A DNA stretch of 64,000 bases, taken from contig NZ_CP088017.1 of assembly GCF_021049285.1 (NCBI RefSeq), positions 1,809,380 to 1,873,379 of the forward strand, in the 5' to 3' direction. Under the pieces are notes generated by a model. It ran no database searches, was not told where the DNA came from, and was given only the letters and a program-made list of their open reading frames with translations. Made by a program: the position numbers and the translations under genes. Shown piece after piece: positions 53,333-62,196 of this stretch; within the stretch, counting starts at the first letter, position 1; each line of letters starts with the position of its first letter. The stretch is from Ruania halotolerans. GTDB taxonomy: Bacteria > Actinomycetota > Actinomycetes > Actinomycetales > Beutenbergiaceae.

Positions 53333-54262
53333 TCAGTTCAGATCCGTCTGGCCGGCACGCGTGATCCGGTATTGCACGAACGTGACCAGCACCAACACCA
53401 CGAGCAAAGCGACGCTCAGGGCCGAGGCGTATCCGAAGTCGAACTGACCGAAGGCGTTGTTGTAGATGTACAGCTGCAGCACGCGGCTGGCGTCCACCGG
53501 TCCTCCGTTCGTGGTGACAGCGACGGTGTCGAAAACCTGGAAGGACCCGATCACGGAGATGATCAACACCAGACCGAGGATCGGGCGCAGCAGCGGCACC
53601 GTGATGCTGAAGAAGGTGCGCACCTCCGAGGCGCCGTCCACCTTCGCCGCTTCGTAGACCGAATGCGGGATCGTCTGCAGCCCCGCGAAGATCAGCAGCG
53701 CGGTGTAGCCCATGTGCCGCCAGACGTTGACCAGGGCGATCGTCGGGATCACCCACGCTTCGCTGGTGAAGAACCCGACCCGGTCCAGTCCGAGCCACGC
53801 CAGCACTTGGTTACCGATCCCGAGCTGAAAGTCCAAGATCCAGAGGAACACCAACGCAGCCACCACGTTGGAGACGAGGTAGGGGGTGAGCACGAGAGAG
53901 CGCAGCAACGTGGATTGACTCAGCCGTTGCATGAGGACGGCGATGAGCAACGCCACCACGGTCTGTACGCCGATATTGATGACGACGTACAACAGCGTCA
54001 CGCGTACCGCGTTCCAGAACACCGGATCGGACACCATGCGCGTGTAGTTGTCCAGCCCAATGAACTGCGCTGGAGTGAGGATGTCCCACGACGTGAAGCT
54101 CAGTGCGATCCCACGCACCAACGGCCAGAAGTAGAAGACCACCAACCCGATCGTGGCGGGCAGCAAGAAGATGAGCGCGAGGCGTCGATCGTCGCGCCGT
54201 CGTCGGCGAGGCGGGCTGGCCACGGGGGCGTTCGCCATGCTGCTGGCTCGGATGTCGGTCAC
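53333..54262 (-). CDS. CUT1 sugar ABC permease, MalF type (second importer)
   Basis: A 309-residue permease: six helices, first 'LALIFLLPATIGLVVFYFWPLV'. EAA loop 'SVYEAAKVDGASEVRTFFSITVPLLRPI'. The GTG at 54262 is preferred because a strong AAGGAGG stands 6 nt before it, giving an N-terminus TDIRASSMANAPVAS; ATG 54238 would be nine residues in. It is the first gene of the second importer operon, behind the second ROK gene with 59 bp between. Confidence 0.93.
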   Translation of the reverse strand: MTDIRASSMANAPVASPPRRRRRDDRRLALIFLLPATIGLVVFYFWPLVRGIALSFTSWDILTPAQFIGLDNYTRMVSDPVFWNAVRVTLLYVVINIGVQTVVALLIAVLMQRLSQSTLLRSLVLTPYLVSNVVAALVFLWILDFQLGIGNQVLAWLGLDRVGFFTSEAWVIPTIALVNVWRHMGYTALLIFAGLQTIPHSVYEAAKVDGASEVRTFFSITVPLLRPILGLVLIISVIGSFQVFDTVAVTTNGGPVDASRVLQLYIYNNAFGQFDFGYASALSVALLVVLVLVTFVQYRITRAGQTDLN

Positions 54263-54321
54263 GACGGTCCTCCTTGCGTCCTTGCAGGGGTTCGGGCGGC
54301 GGTCCGCTGGGTGCGGATGGT

Positions 54322-55494
54322 TCAGAGATCGGCCCGATCGGCCGGTGGATCCACGAGCAGCCACTGGCACGCCACCACGGCGGCACCGCGTGCCCACTCG
54401 TCGAAGTCGGAGGCGAACAGGTGCACGGCCGGTGCGCTCGCGTCGGGATCGAGGTACTCGGCCAGCGCCCGGTTCATGGCAGGCCGTCCATGGTCGAGCA
54501 CGATCAGGCCATCCCCGGCGAGCACGAGCGCGGGGAGCCCGAGGGTGTTCACGAGACCAGCAAGAACTACGCCGAGCGCATGACCGGCATCGCTGAGCAC
54601 GCGGCTCGCGGCCGGATCACCCGCAGCGGCCAGGTCACAGACTGCTGCGAGGTCCAGGTCAACGCGATCGTGCGCGTACGCCACGGCGCGCACGATCGGC
54701 GCTGATTCCAGGTAGACGGCGGCGCAGCCCCGGTGCCCCAGGCTGCAGGGTGGTCCGGAGTCGGTCACCCGGGTGTGCGCGATGCGTCCGACGCCGCCGC
54801 TCACGCCCGCTACAGTCTGCCCGCCGAGGACCAGGCCCATCCCGATCCCGACCCCGATCGTCACCACTGCGAAGTCATCGAGTTCGCGACCGGGACCGGA
54901 CCAGTGCACCCCTGCCGTCAATGCCCGCACATCTCCGCTGATCACGGTCGGCAGCCCGGTCCGGGAGCGCACCAGTTCTGCGAGCGGAACGTCATGCCAC
55001 CCCAGGTACAGATTGTTGCGGACCCGGTCGTCGAACCGGTCCATCGTGCCGGCCACGCCAATGCCGACGGACTGGACAGGATGCACTCCCGCCAGATCAT
55101 TCACTAGGTGAACGATCAGCGTCGCGACGGCGTCGACCTCAGTTGTCGCGAGAGGCCGCCGAGCGCTGTCCAGAACGCGTCCGGCTGCATTCGTCCGAAC
55201 AGCGAAGACATGGTCGCCGGTGATCTTGACGCCGAGGAACTGATGGTCGTCGATCGCCACCGAGACCGGGATCCCCGGGCGCCCTCGAGAGTCCCGCATA
55301 GGAGCAGCGTTCTCCGTAATCACGCCCCGCGTGAGGAGTGATCGGGTGGATTTGGTGAGACTGGCCGGGGAGAGTTCGAGGCGGCGGGCCAACTCGGCAC
55401 GGGGGAGTGGCCCGCGGACCAGAAGCTCCCGCACGACAGCACGCTCGGTTCGGCTCAAGGAGCCGAGAGGTGTGCTCTGCATGCGTCGTCGCAT
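54322..55494 (-). CDS. ROK-family transcriptional regulator (second)
   Basis: A 390-residue regulator: winged helix ('TERAVVRELLVRGPLPRAELARRLELSPASLTKSTRSLLTRGVI', residues 15-60), ROK domain with 'VGIGVAGTMDRFDDRV', 'VTIGVGIGMGLVLGG' and a shortened zinc motif 'CSLGHRGCAAVYLE'. It precedes the second importer operon on the same strand and probably controls it. Its own promoter and a palindrome lie at 55511-55530. The start is ATG 55494; ATG 55482 is an alternative. Confidence 0.93.
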   Translation of the reverse strand: MRRRMQSTPLGSLSRTERAVVRELLVRGPLPRAELARRLELSPASLTKSTRSLLTRGVITENAAPMRDSRGRPGIPVSVAIDDHQFLGVKITGDHVFAVRTNAAGRVLDSARRPLATTEVDAVATLIVHLVNDLAGVHPVQSVGIGVAGTMDRFDDRVRNNLYLGWHDVPLAELVRSRTGLPTVISGDVRALTAGVHWSGPGRELDDFAVVTIGVGIGMGLVLGGQTVAGVSGGVGRIAHTRVTDSGPPCSLGHRGCAAVYLESAPIVRAVAYAHDRVDLDLAAVCDLAAAGDPAASRVLSDAGHALGVVLAGLVNTLGLPALVLAGDGLIVLDHGRPAMNRALAEYLDPDASAPAVHLFASDFDEWARGAAVVACQWLLVDPPADRADL

Positions 55495-55510
55495 GCTGAG
55501 ATCATCACCT

Positions 55511-55530
55511 CAGTTTGTTTACTGTGTCAA
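55511..55530 (-). promoter_or_regulatory. Promoter and palindromic operator of the second ROK gene
   Basis: CAGTTTGTTTACTG (55511-55524) is a near-palindrome (CAGT...ACTG) adjoining the TTGACA hexamer (minus strand, 55525-55530) that would be the -35. The element overlaps the last codons of the DUF4862 gene. A spacing of 17 gives a weak TGATGA -10, putting the transcript start at or very close to ATG 55494, so the message could be leaderless. Confidence 0.55.
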
Positions 55531-56520
55531 TAGGTCGGTTCGAGTGCGAGCAGCAAGCACACGCTCGACTCCATCGCGGATCTGTGCCACCCGCCGTTCG
55601 ACCGGTACATCCAGTGGACGGCAAGCGATCTTGACACCTGACCACACCGAGGGGCCCGCCTCGGCCAAGGTCTCGACCACTCGGGCGTCGGTGAGCAGGG
55701 AGCCCTCTGCCCCGGTACCTGCTTCGGCACCGGGAGCGAACGGGAGGTGCGCGTCTGCCCAGGCGGGACCGTACTCCGTGGCGGTGTCCGCGGCTCCGGA
55801 GAAGACGATTCCGCGCAGCACGCCGGCCGCGCGTGCCATCCGGACGTGCTCGGCCACCCGGTCCGGATCGCCCAGCTCGATCGCCGAACGCCCCCAGTTC
55901 ACGACCACGCCGGCGCCTGTGCCGGCGTCGGCGATTGCCTGCAACTCAGCGTCCAGGGAGAGAAAGCCCTTGGCGACGGGTCGAGTGTCGACCGGTCGAC
56001 CGGGCCCGTGTTCATCACAGTGCTCGACCAGCAGGTCCGCGCTGTACCACTCCCACTGGGCAATCTCACGCAGCGATTCGGCCAGCGCAGTCGCACTACT
56101 TGCCGCAGCCGGGGTGGCCGGTGCGCTGTGCACTTCGATCCCGGTGACCACCTGTCGGCCGTGGGCGTCGTTGAGGCGCGCGACGTCCTCGCGGATGGCG
56201 GCCACATCGGCCACCGCCCGGGCGCGGCCCTCTTGATCATCCGACGCCAACCCGTACCGCGGGTTCTCGGCGAGCCGGTGCATCGTTCCGCCGATGTGGG
56301 TGATGGTCACGGTCCACTCCGAGGGGAGGTGGTTCGCGTACCAGTGCTGATCGTGGGCGTGCAGCGATGTGATCCACGGGATCTCGAGGCCGTGCACACC
56401 GGGCACAGCGGTGAGGTGGTCGAGGTACGCCTGCTCCAGCCGGGGATCCCACGCCTTCGTCGTGGGGGACGAGGCGTAGGCCCCGACGATCACCCCGGGA
56501 TCGGGAGAGAGTGTGCTCAT
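55519..56520 (-). CDS. DUF4862-family protein
   Basis: A 333-residue cytoplasmic protein resembling the DUF4862 family: 'DPGVIVGAYASSPTTKAWDPRLEQAYLDHLTAVPGVHGLEIPW' at the N-terminus, with 'GIEVHSAP', 'LVEHCDEHGPGRPV' and 'VVVNWGRSAIELGDPDRVAEH' later. Family members sit in carbohydrate loci in actinobacteria, and its acidic/His pattern suggests a TIM-barrel sugar-isomerase-like or epimerase-like enzyme, though no activity is established. It lies beside the second ROK/importer operon and is divergent from a Gfo/Idh dehydrogenase. Confidence 0.8.
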   Translation of the reverse strand: MSTLSPDPGVIVGAYASSPTTKAWDPRLEQAYLDHLTAVPGVHGLEIPWITSLHAHDQHWYANHLPSEWTVTITHIGGTMHRLAENPRYGLASDDQEGRARAVADVAAIREDVARLNDAHGRQVVTGIEVHSAPATPAAASSATALAESLREIAQWEWYSADLLVEHCDEHGPGRPVDTRPVAKGFLSLDAELQAIADAGTGAGVVVNWGRSAIELGDPDRVAEHVRMARAAGVLRGIVFSGAADTATEYGPAWADAHLPFAPGAEAGTGAEGSLLTDARVVETLAEAGPSVWSGVKIACRPLDVPVERRVAQIRDGVERVLAARTRTDLLTQ

Positions 56521-56609
56521 GTGACCAGCCGATCTGTGGTTGTCTCGGGACCAGCCACGATATCGACCGGGAACCAGCGTGCTCGCAGTTCCTCGCTAGG
56601 CTCGGGTTC

Positions 56610-57602
56610 GTGGACACGGTGCGATGGGGAATCATCGGTGTCGGAGACGTCACCGAGAGGAAGAGTGGACCGGGCTTTCAACAGGCGGACCGCTCGGAGC
56701 TGGTTGCCGTGATGCGGCGCGACGGAGCGAAGGCTGCCGACTACGCACGCCGTCACGGCGTGCCACGGTGGTACGACGACGCCGAGGCGCTGCTGCGTGA
56801 TCCGGACGTCGACGCCGTCTACATCGCGACCCCGCCCGATTCGCACCGCGACTACGCGCTCCGGGCGCTGGCCGCTGGAAAGCCCGTGTACGTGGAAAAG
56901 CCGATGGCCCGCACCACTGCCGAATGCGAGGAGATGCTTGCTGCCGCCGCGCGCGCCGGCCTCCCGCTGTTCGTGGCCTACTACCGCCGTGCCATGCCTC
57001 GCTTCGCTCGGGTGAAGGAACTCCTCGACGGCGGTGCCATCGGCCGGGTGAACGCGTTCCGCGTGGAGAACTTCCGTACGGCGCCGGGTGCGGATGAGCA
57101 GGTGTCGTGGCGGCTGCGGCCGGAAGTCTCCGGCGGGGGCCTGTTCGTCGATCTCGCCTCGCACACGCTGGACGTGCTCGACTACCTCCTCGGCCCGGTG
57201 ACGCGGGCACGCGGAGGGGCGCTGAATGTCTCCGGCCTCTCCCTTGCGGAGGACACGGTGACCGGAACATTCGAGGTGGGCTCCGCCGTCGTGGGTACCG
57301 GTCTGTGGTGCTATGCAGCGGGGGAGCAGCGCGACCTGGTGGAGATCATCGGTACGGCCGGATCGCTCGAGTTCTCAAGTTTCGGTCAGGAGCCGCTTCG
57401 GTTGCGGACGGCCACCGGGGTCGAGGAGATCGAGGCCCCGTATCCGCCCACGGTGCAGCAACCGCTGATCCAAGCGGTGGTCGATGAACTCACCGGTGTT
57501 GGCAGCTCACCGAGCACTGGCGCGAGCGCCGTCCGCACCGCAAAGGTCGTCGACGCACTTCTGGCGCAGTACCGGGCGGAGCACGGCATCACATTCGAGT
57601 GA
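56610..57602 (+). CDS. Gfo/Idh/MocA-family sugar dehydrogenase
   Basis: A 330-residue NAD(P)-dependent dehydrogenase. Rossmann motif 'WGIIGVGDVTERKSGPGF', EKP motif 'PVYVEKPMARTTAECEEML', and 'GGGLFVDLASHTLDVLDYLLGP' with the catalytic His. GTG 56610 is used, the first codon consistent with the family start. Its place beside DUF4862 and the sugar importer suggests a step in breakdown of the imported sugar. It converges with the kinase gene (4 bp gap). Confidence 0.93.
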   Translation: MDTVRWGIIGVGDVTERKSGPGFQQADRSELVAVMRRDGAKAADYARRHGVPRWYDDAEALLRDPDVDAVYIATPPDSHRDYALRALAAGKPVYVEKPMARTTAECEEMLAAAARAGLPLFVAYYRRAMPRFARVKELLDGGAIGRVNAFRVENFRTAPGADEQVSWRLRPEVSGGGLFVDLASHTLDVLDYLLGPVTRARGGALNVSGLSLAEDTVTGTFEVGSAVVGTGLWCYAAGEQRDLVEIIGTAGSLEFSSFGQEPLRLRTATGVEEIEAPYPPTVQQPLIQAVVDELTGVGSSPSTGASAVRTAKVVDALLAQYRAEHGITFE

Positions 57603-57606
57603 CCCG

Positions 57607-58500
57607 TCAGAGGAATTCGGTGAGCCGGTCCATCGTGCCGGCAAGTGCCTCCTCGGTGCCGTGCAGGATGTTGTAGACGATGTGGTCGAGCCCGATGTGC
57701 AGCAGGCACGCCAAGTGCCGGCCGGGATGATCCACGGGTGAGATCCCGACGGCGTCCCACCGGGCCTCGAGTTCCCTCACCAGGAGGGGTACGTCCAGGT
57801 TCGGGTGCCAGGGCGCCCAGAATTCGAACCAGGCGAGGTCGTAGAGGTGGTCGCCGAATCGTGAGCAACCCCAGTCGAAGATGCCGGTGATCCGATCGTC
57901 GGCCACGTGAACGTTGCGGTTGATCCAGTCGGCATGCAGAAGAGACACAGGGACGGTGACGGGCGTGATCCCCCGGAGGGCGTCCAGGCCGCGGTCGAAG
58001 AGGGCGAGCGCTTCGGGTCCGGCGTGGTCGGCTCGTTCACGCCAACCTGCCTGCCAGGGATAGTCACCCACCTGGAGCAGATGCTCGCGCCAGCTGGGCG
58101 CTGACTGGTCCGTCGCATCCGGTCGAGTGGCCCGGAGGCCTTCGAGAATGTCGGCCAACTGGGGAGCCAGCGCTGCCCAGGCCGTGGGGGAGGCGTGCTC
58201 CAGTGGTGTGCCGGGGACGAACTCGGAGATGGCGTAGGTGGTGCCTGTAAGTTCGCCGGCGTCGAGCCTGCCGTGTTCCAGAACTGCAGGTATCGGGAGC
58301 CGAGCATGGCCGAGCGTGGCGGCGTAGGCGTCGGCCGCGTAGTCCTCACTCGGGCCACCGAGCCGAAGCACAAGGTCGCGCCCGTCGCAGCGGGCGGCGA
58401 AGGCTGTTGACCATGCACCGCCCTGGAGGGGCCGGACCTGAGCAGGGGCGTAGCCGCGGGCGGTCAGCAGGTCGCGGGCGGAACCGGGGGAGAAGGACAC
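57607..58500 (-). CDS. Aminoglycoside phosphotransferase-family kinase
   Basis: A 297-residue APH-fold small-molecule kinase. 'LLHADWINRNVHV' (catalytic Asp with Asn) and 'GIFDWGCSRFGDHLYDLAWFEFW' (DFG-like Asp) are clear, as is the N-lobe 'LQGGAWSTAFAARCDGRDLVLRLGG'. The substrate could be an amino sugar, homoserine-like compound or antibiotic. GTG 58500 is used; the upstream frame to 58737 has no plausible start. The gene is next to, and convergent with, the dehydrogenase. Confidence 0.88.
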   Translation of the reverse strand: MSFSPGSARDLLTARGYAPAQVRPLQGGAWSTAFAARCDGRDLVLRLGGPSEDYAADAYAATLGHARLPIPAVLEHGRLDAGELTGTTYAISEFVPGTPLEHASPTAWAALAPQLADILEGLRATRPDATDQSAPSWREHLLQVGDYPWQAGWRERADHAGPEALALFDRGLDALRGITPVTVPVSLLHADWINRNVHVADDRITGIFDWGCSRFGDHLYDLAWFEFWAPWHPNLDVPLLVRELEARWDAVGISPVDHPGRHLACLLHIGLDHIVYNILHGTEEALAGTMDRLTEFL

Positions 58501-58625
58501 GAGGGAAGTCTGCCAAGCCGGGACGCTGCTGTGGACCACGCGACTATCCCCACCTATTCGGATATCGCACCATCGTCCACACCCCCCTCCTCGTGCCGAG
58601 CGGACCACGGCGATGTCGAACGACG

Positions 58626-61037
58626 ATGCCGACCATGACACGTTCAGCTCAGACGCGGACCGCAGTTCGCACGCAGACAGCCCGCCACCTCGGGCATGTC
58701 CTTCACGCCGCCCGTCGCGCGGCGGCGGTGGTGGCACTCGGCGCCGTGCTGGCCCTGGCCGCCGCGCACGGGCTCGCTATCGCGCCTCCCGCCACAGCGG
58801 AGAGCCCAGGCTGGCAGCGCAATGCCGGCGGGTCCACGCCCGGTGGCTCCTACTTCGGCAACTTCGTCAACGCCGCGGGGGATCGGGGCATCTGTGCCCT
58901 CGATGGCGCGAAGTTCGGTCCCGGGCACCCGGCCGGTGGCAGCGAGACCGCCACGGTGTACGGCGAGCCGTACCCGATCGAGGAGGTGCGGCCGCAACGC
59001 TACGACGGCAGCAGCGCTGAGCGGGTGCGGGGACGCGCCATCGACCACCTGGGGTACGTGATGAGCGTGTTCGCCGCGACCGATGATCGGCGCGAGTCCG
59101 TGGCTGCCGACCTGGCGACTATCCGCCTGACCGGTGCCGAACTCAGCTGGCAGGCCTACGAAGCCGACCGGATTGCTCCCGGCGCCAGCGCCCGAGCCGA
59201 CCAGATGATCGCCGAGGCCGAGGAGAATGCTGGCCCATACTCCGCTGGCCGCCCCGACATCGCCCTCGATGCTGACGGCCGGTCGGGCACCGTCGAGACG
59301 ATCGGTGTGCGCGACGGCGATGGCGACTGGCTCGCCGGATATACGTGGACCGCCACCATCACCGGCGATGCCACCTGGTCCAACGATGCGACCACGATCA
59401 CCGGAACCACTCGGGCTGCGCCGATCGAGCGCTCGGTGCACGCCACCGGTCCAGGTGAGATCCGCGTGCGGCTGACGGTGCACGATCTGCCCGATGCGCT
59501 GCACCGGATGGACCCGGTGGATGGGGGCTCACTGGCGCAACGGATCTTCCCCGCCGGGCGCACGCAGGAGGTCACCGCGCGGGGCAGTGCGAGCAGGATG
59601 GTGTACGAATTTCAACCCACGGCGCGCACTGAGGTCGACCAACGGTATGTCGAGGCCGGGGATCCGCTCACCGACCACGTCACTGCTGCGGGGCCAGGCT
59701 GGGCCAGCGTGGATGGTGAGGGCGTCCCGGTCACGTTCGTCGGCACCCTGTACGGTCCCTACAGCACGCCACAGGACGAGCAACCGACAGTGCCGGACGG
59801 CCAGCCGGAGGTGGGCACGACGAGCCTGACCTTTACCGGCCCGGGCACGCAGACCGCTGAGGCCTTTGAGGCACCGACGGCAGGCTTCTACACTTGGGTG
59901 TGGACGATGGCCCAGGACCAGCAACCGGCCGAGTACCAGGACTATCTCGCTGGTGACTTCGCGGCACCATTCTTCGAGCAGGTGGAGACCACGTCTGCCC
60001 GGCACGCTCCTGAGGCCACGTCTGAGATCGCGGCAGCGGACCGGCTCGTTCTTCCCGGAGACCCGGTGGTGGACACCGTCACCATCGAGGGATTCCCGGA
60101 CGATCACACCCAATACGACGGCGACGGCTCCGAGTGGGAGGCCGACGTCGCCCATGTCAGCCACCGCATGTACGGCCCGTTCGAGCAACCGCCGCACGCA
60201 GACGACCACCCGGTCACCTTGGCCGAGGCACCGGTCGCTGCCGAGCTACGCAGTCCCGCCGTCAACGGTGAGGTGGCGATCACGTACGAGGGCTCGAATG
60301 CGCCGTCAGACGCCGGACACTACGTGATCGTGACCAGCTTCGAGGGAGACTCCCGGGTGGCGCCGTGGCAGAGCTCGCCCTACGACACGGCGGAAATGTT
60401 CCAGGTGGCGCGGACTCCATCGGTGGTGACGCAGGCACAACCCGAGGCGATCCTCGGCACGAGTATTCGTGACACAGCGGAGGTGACCGATCCGGACGGG
60501 GTGATCGGGGCCGATGACGGGTGGCGCTGGTCGGTGGAGTTCTCTGCCTACTTCGCCGGTGAGCTCGCGCCATTGACGGTCGACCAGAACGGGAGACCGG
60601 TAGCGGAGGTGCCTGAGGCCATCGAGGCCGTGTGCATGGGCGAGGCGATCGGCGCCTCGCAGGTACCGATCACCGACGCGGGGTCGGTGGATTCGGATCC
60701 GGTCACCGTGGATCGCGCCGGGAATGTGTTCTGGGTTGAACGGCTGGTGAGAGAGCATGAGGACCTTGGCCGTGAGATTCTCGCCACCGGGGTGTGCGGA
60801 CTTCCACACGAGACGACCGCTGTGGCGGTGGTACCGGAAGTGCCTGCACCAGAGATGCCAGGCCCAGAGCGGCAGCCGGAGTTGGCTGAGACGGGTTCGA
60901 CGCTGTCAGCTCCCGGCTCGCAATGGCCTTCCGTGCTGTCCGGGACGCTGATCGTGCTCGGCACGGTCGGGGTGATCATTGGGCGTTGTCAGAGTGGCCG
61001 AAACGCCAGGTGCGAGCGGGCACTGTATCGGGCGTGA
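58626..61037 (+). CDS. Sortase-anchored repetitive surface protein (LAETG)
   Basis: An 803-residue protein: a long signal peptide (hydrophobic core 'AAAVVALGAVLALAAAHGLAIA', cleavage near ATAES), a Ser/Thr/Gly-rich N-terminal region, several related beta domains. They begin with segments such as 'VEAGDPLTDHVTA', 'VLPGDPVVDTVTIEGFPD' and 'ILGTSIRDTAEVTDPDGV', each followed by a 'LYGPYSTPQ'/'MYGPFEQPP' strand. A Pro-rich stalk, LAETG at 753-757, a hydrophobic segment 'VLSGTLIVLGTVGVIIG' and a basic tail complete it. The repeated domains recall the VaFE type of Gram-positive surface adhesins. ATG 58635 is an alternative start. Ligand unknown. Confidence 0.88.
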   Translation: MPTMTRSAQTRTAVRTQTARHLGHVLHAARRAAAVVALGAVLALAAAHGLAIAPPATAESPGWQRNAGGSTPGGSYFGNFVNAAGDRGICALDGAKFGPGHPAGGSETATVYGEPYPIEEVRPQRYDGSSAERVRGRAIDHLGYVMSVFAATDDRRESVAADLATIRLTGAELSWQAYEADRIAPGASARADQMIAEAEENAGPYSAGRPDIALDADGRSGTVETIGVRDGDGDWLAGYTWTATITGDATWSNDATTITGTTRAAPIERSVHATGPGEIRVRLTVHDLPDALHRMDPVDGGSLAQRIFPAGRTQEVTARGSASRMVYEFQPTARTEVDQRYVEAGDPLTDHVTAAGPGWASVDGEGVPVTFVGTLYGPYSTPQDEQPTVPDGQPEVGTTSLTFTGPGTQTAEAFEAPTAGFYTWVWTMAQDQQPAEYQDYLAGDFAAPFFEQVETTSARHAPEATSEIAAADRLVLPGDPVVDTVTIEGFPDDHTQYDGDGSEWEADVAHVSHRMYGPFEQPPHADDHPVTLAEAPVAAELRSPAVNGEVAITYEGSNAPSDAGHYVIVTSFEGDSRVAPWQSSPYDTAEMFQVARTPSVVTQAQPEAILGTSIRDTAEVTDPDGVIGADDGWRWSVEFSAYFAGELAPLTVDQNGRPVAEVPEAIEAVCMGEAIGASQVPITDAGSVDSDPVTVDRAGNVFWVERLVREHEDLGREILATGVCGLPHETTAVAVVPEVPAPEMPGPERQPELAETGSTLSAPGSQWPSVLSGTLIVLGTVGVIIGRCQSGRNARCERALYRA

Positions 61038-61080
61038 CAGTTGCCCTCACCCATCGCTACCTTCCCGCGTTCCCCCGGGT

Positions 61081-61851
61081 CTAGGGCTTGACCCGTTCCC
61101 GTGGCGCCATGGTTCTCGCCAGGGAGGCGACGGGCTGGTTTCGCGCGGCGCGTGCCAGATCGGCGTCGATAAGTGCGCGTTGCTCCAATACGTCGATCGC
61201 GTGGTGGAGGTCGGCGAGGATCTCCAGGCGGGCGTGGTGGTCGAGTGCTTCCACCGCTCGGTTCAGTCGCCGGAGATTCAATTGCTCAGTGGCGGCGGAG
61301 TCGGACGTTGGAACGTAGAAGCGGAGCGCGGCGATGCCATAGGCCACGTCTGCGAGTAGGCCGACGATGCCCACCGCACCGATGGCCACGCCGTGCCCTA
61401 TCGCCAGGAGTGCGAGAACTGTGGCGATTGACGAGGGGAGCAGATGCAGGAGCGCAAGCAGTCGGGCGCCATTGACAGCGCGGCCATCCGGGCTGCGTGC
61501 ATCGCGGCTCATGCCGAACAGGGACCAAGCAGCCGCGAATCCCGCGAAGGCGCCTGCTACTGCGACCGGCGCTGTGGCCTCCGTCTCACCCAGCCACGCG
61601 GTCATCATCACAGCGGCGGAGACCGGTAGCGTGAGTGAGGCGATGTGCGCTGGGACCATGAGGCAGCCGAGCGCCTTCGGCACCCCTCGCGAGAGCTGCG
61701 TCCAGGCAGCCGGTGGTGCGAAGAAGGCGAGAGCGTGGGTGAGGTCAGGGTGGCGGGCCACGGCGCGCGCCTCGAGGTGCCACCAATCGAGAGCGGACCA
61801 TTCCTCCGCCTGGTGTGCGTACTCAACCGCGGAGTGACTCACGGCGCCCAT
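61081..61851 (-). CDS. Hypothetical polytopic membrane protein
   Basis: A 256-residue protein I do not recognise. It has four to five hydrophobic segments (for example 'VSAAVMMTAWLG', 'VAVAGAFAGFAAAWSLFG', 'ARLLALLHLLPSSIATVLALLAIG' and 'AIGAVGIVGLLADVAYGIAAL') with a charged helical C-terminal half ('NLRRLNRAVEALDHHARLEILADLHHAIDVLEQRALIDADLARAA'). It converges with the surface-protein gene. No functional clue. Confidence 0.7.
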   Translation of the reverse strand: MGAVSHSAVEYAHQAEEWSALDWWHLEARAVARHPDLTHALAFFAPPAAWTQLSRGVPKALGCLMVPAHIASLTLPVSAAVMMTAWLGETEATAPVAVAGAFAGFAAAWSLFGMSRDARSPDGRAVNGARLLALLHLLPSSIATVLALLAIGHGVAIGAVGIVGLLADVAYGIAALRFYVPTSDSAATEQLNLRRLNRAVEALDHHARLEILADLHHAIDVLEQRALIDADLARAARNQPVASLARTMAPRERVKP

Positions 61852-61907
61852 GGTGGCATAGGTCGAGTCCTCAGTCTTCCGACGACCTCGATAGTCAGAA
61901 CACGTGG

Positions 61908-61992
61908 TGTCCGAGGGGGGACTTGAACCCCCACGCCCTATACGGGCACTAGCACCTCAAGCTAGCGCGTCTGCCATTTCCGCCACCCGGAC
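61908..61992 (-). tRNA. tRNA-Leu (GAG anticodon)
   Basis: An 85-nt tRNA on the minus strand. Acceptor arms GTCCGGG and CTCGGAC pair (one G-U). The anticodon stem CTAGC/GCTAG encloses the loop TTGAGGT with anticodon GAG. A long variable arm (GCCCGTATAGGGC) and T-arm GGGGG-TTCAAGT-CCCCC identify a class II leucine tRNA. The discriminator base is A, and CCA is encoded (61905-61907, reverse complement TGG). Confidence 0.96.
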
Positions 61993-62001
61993 AAGGGTGA
62001 G

Positions 62002-62027
62002 GCGAACACTCCCGCAGGAGCGTTCGC
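62002..62027 (-). other. Hairpin in the 5' leader of the tRNA-Leu transcript
   Basis: GCGAACACTCC (62002-62012) and GGAGCGTTCGC (62017-62027) form an 11-bp stem with one mismatch and a 4-nt loop, about 10 bp upstream of the tRNA. An AT-rich box (GGTATGTTTATC on the minus strand, about 62034-62045) further upstream may be the -10 region. Confidence 0.45.
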
Positions 62028-62127
62028 GACGGCGATAAACATACCATGCGCGCCACGGCGGTTCGTCACCGGAGCACCGTGTTCATGGCCACCTGAGGCC
62101 GTTCCAGGGGTAGTGGATGCCCAGCAC

Positions 62128-62163
62128 GTGCGGGGTCCGAGCCACCCGGCCCGGACCCCGCAC
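62128..62163 (-). terminator. Perfect 12-bp hairpin after the subtilase gene
   Basis: GTGCGGGGTCCG (62128-62139) and CGGACCCCGCAC (62152-62163), 12-nt loop, start 34 bp beyond the stop codon of the minus-strand subtilase. It is likely that gene's terminator. Confidence 0.7.
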
Positions 62164-62196
62164 CGCTTCAGAGCTTCCCGCGTTCCCGATGAGACG

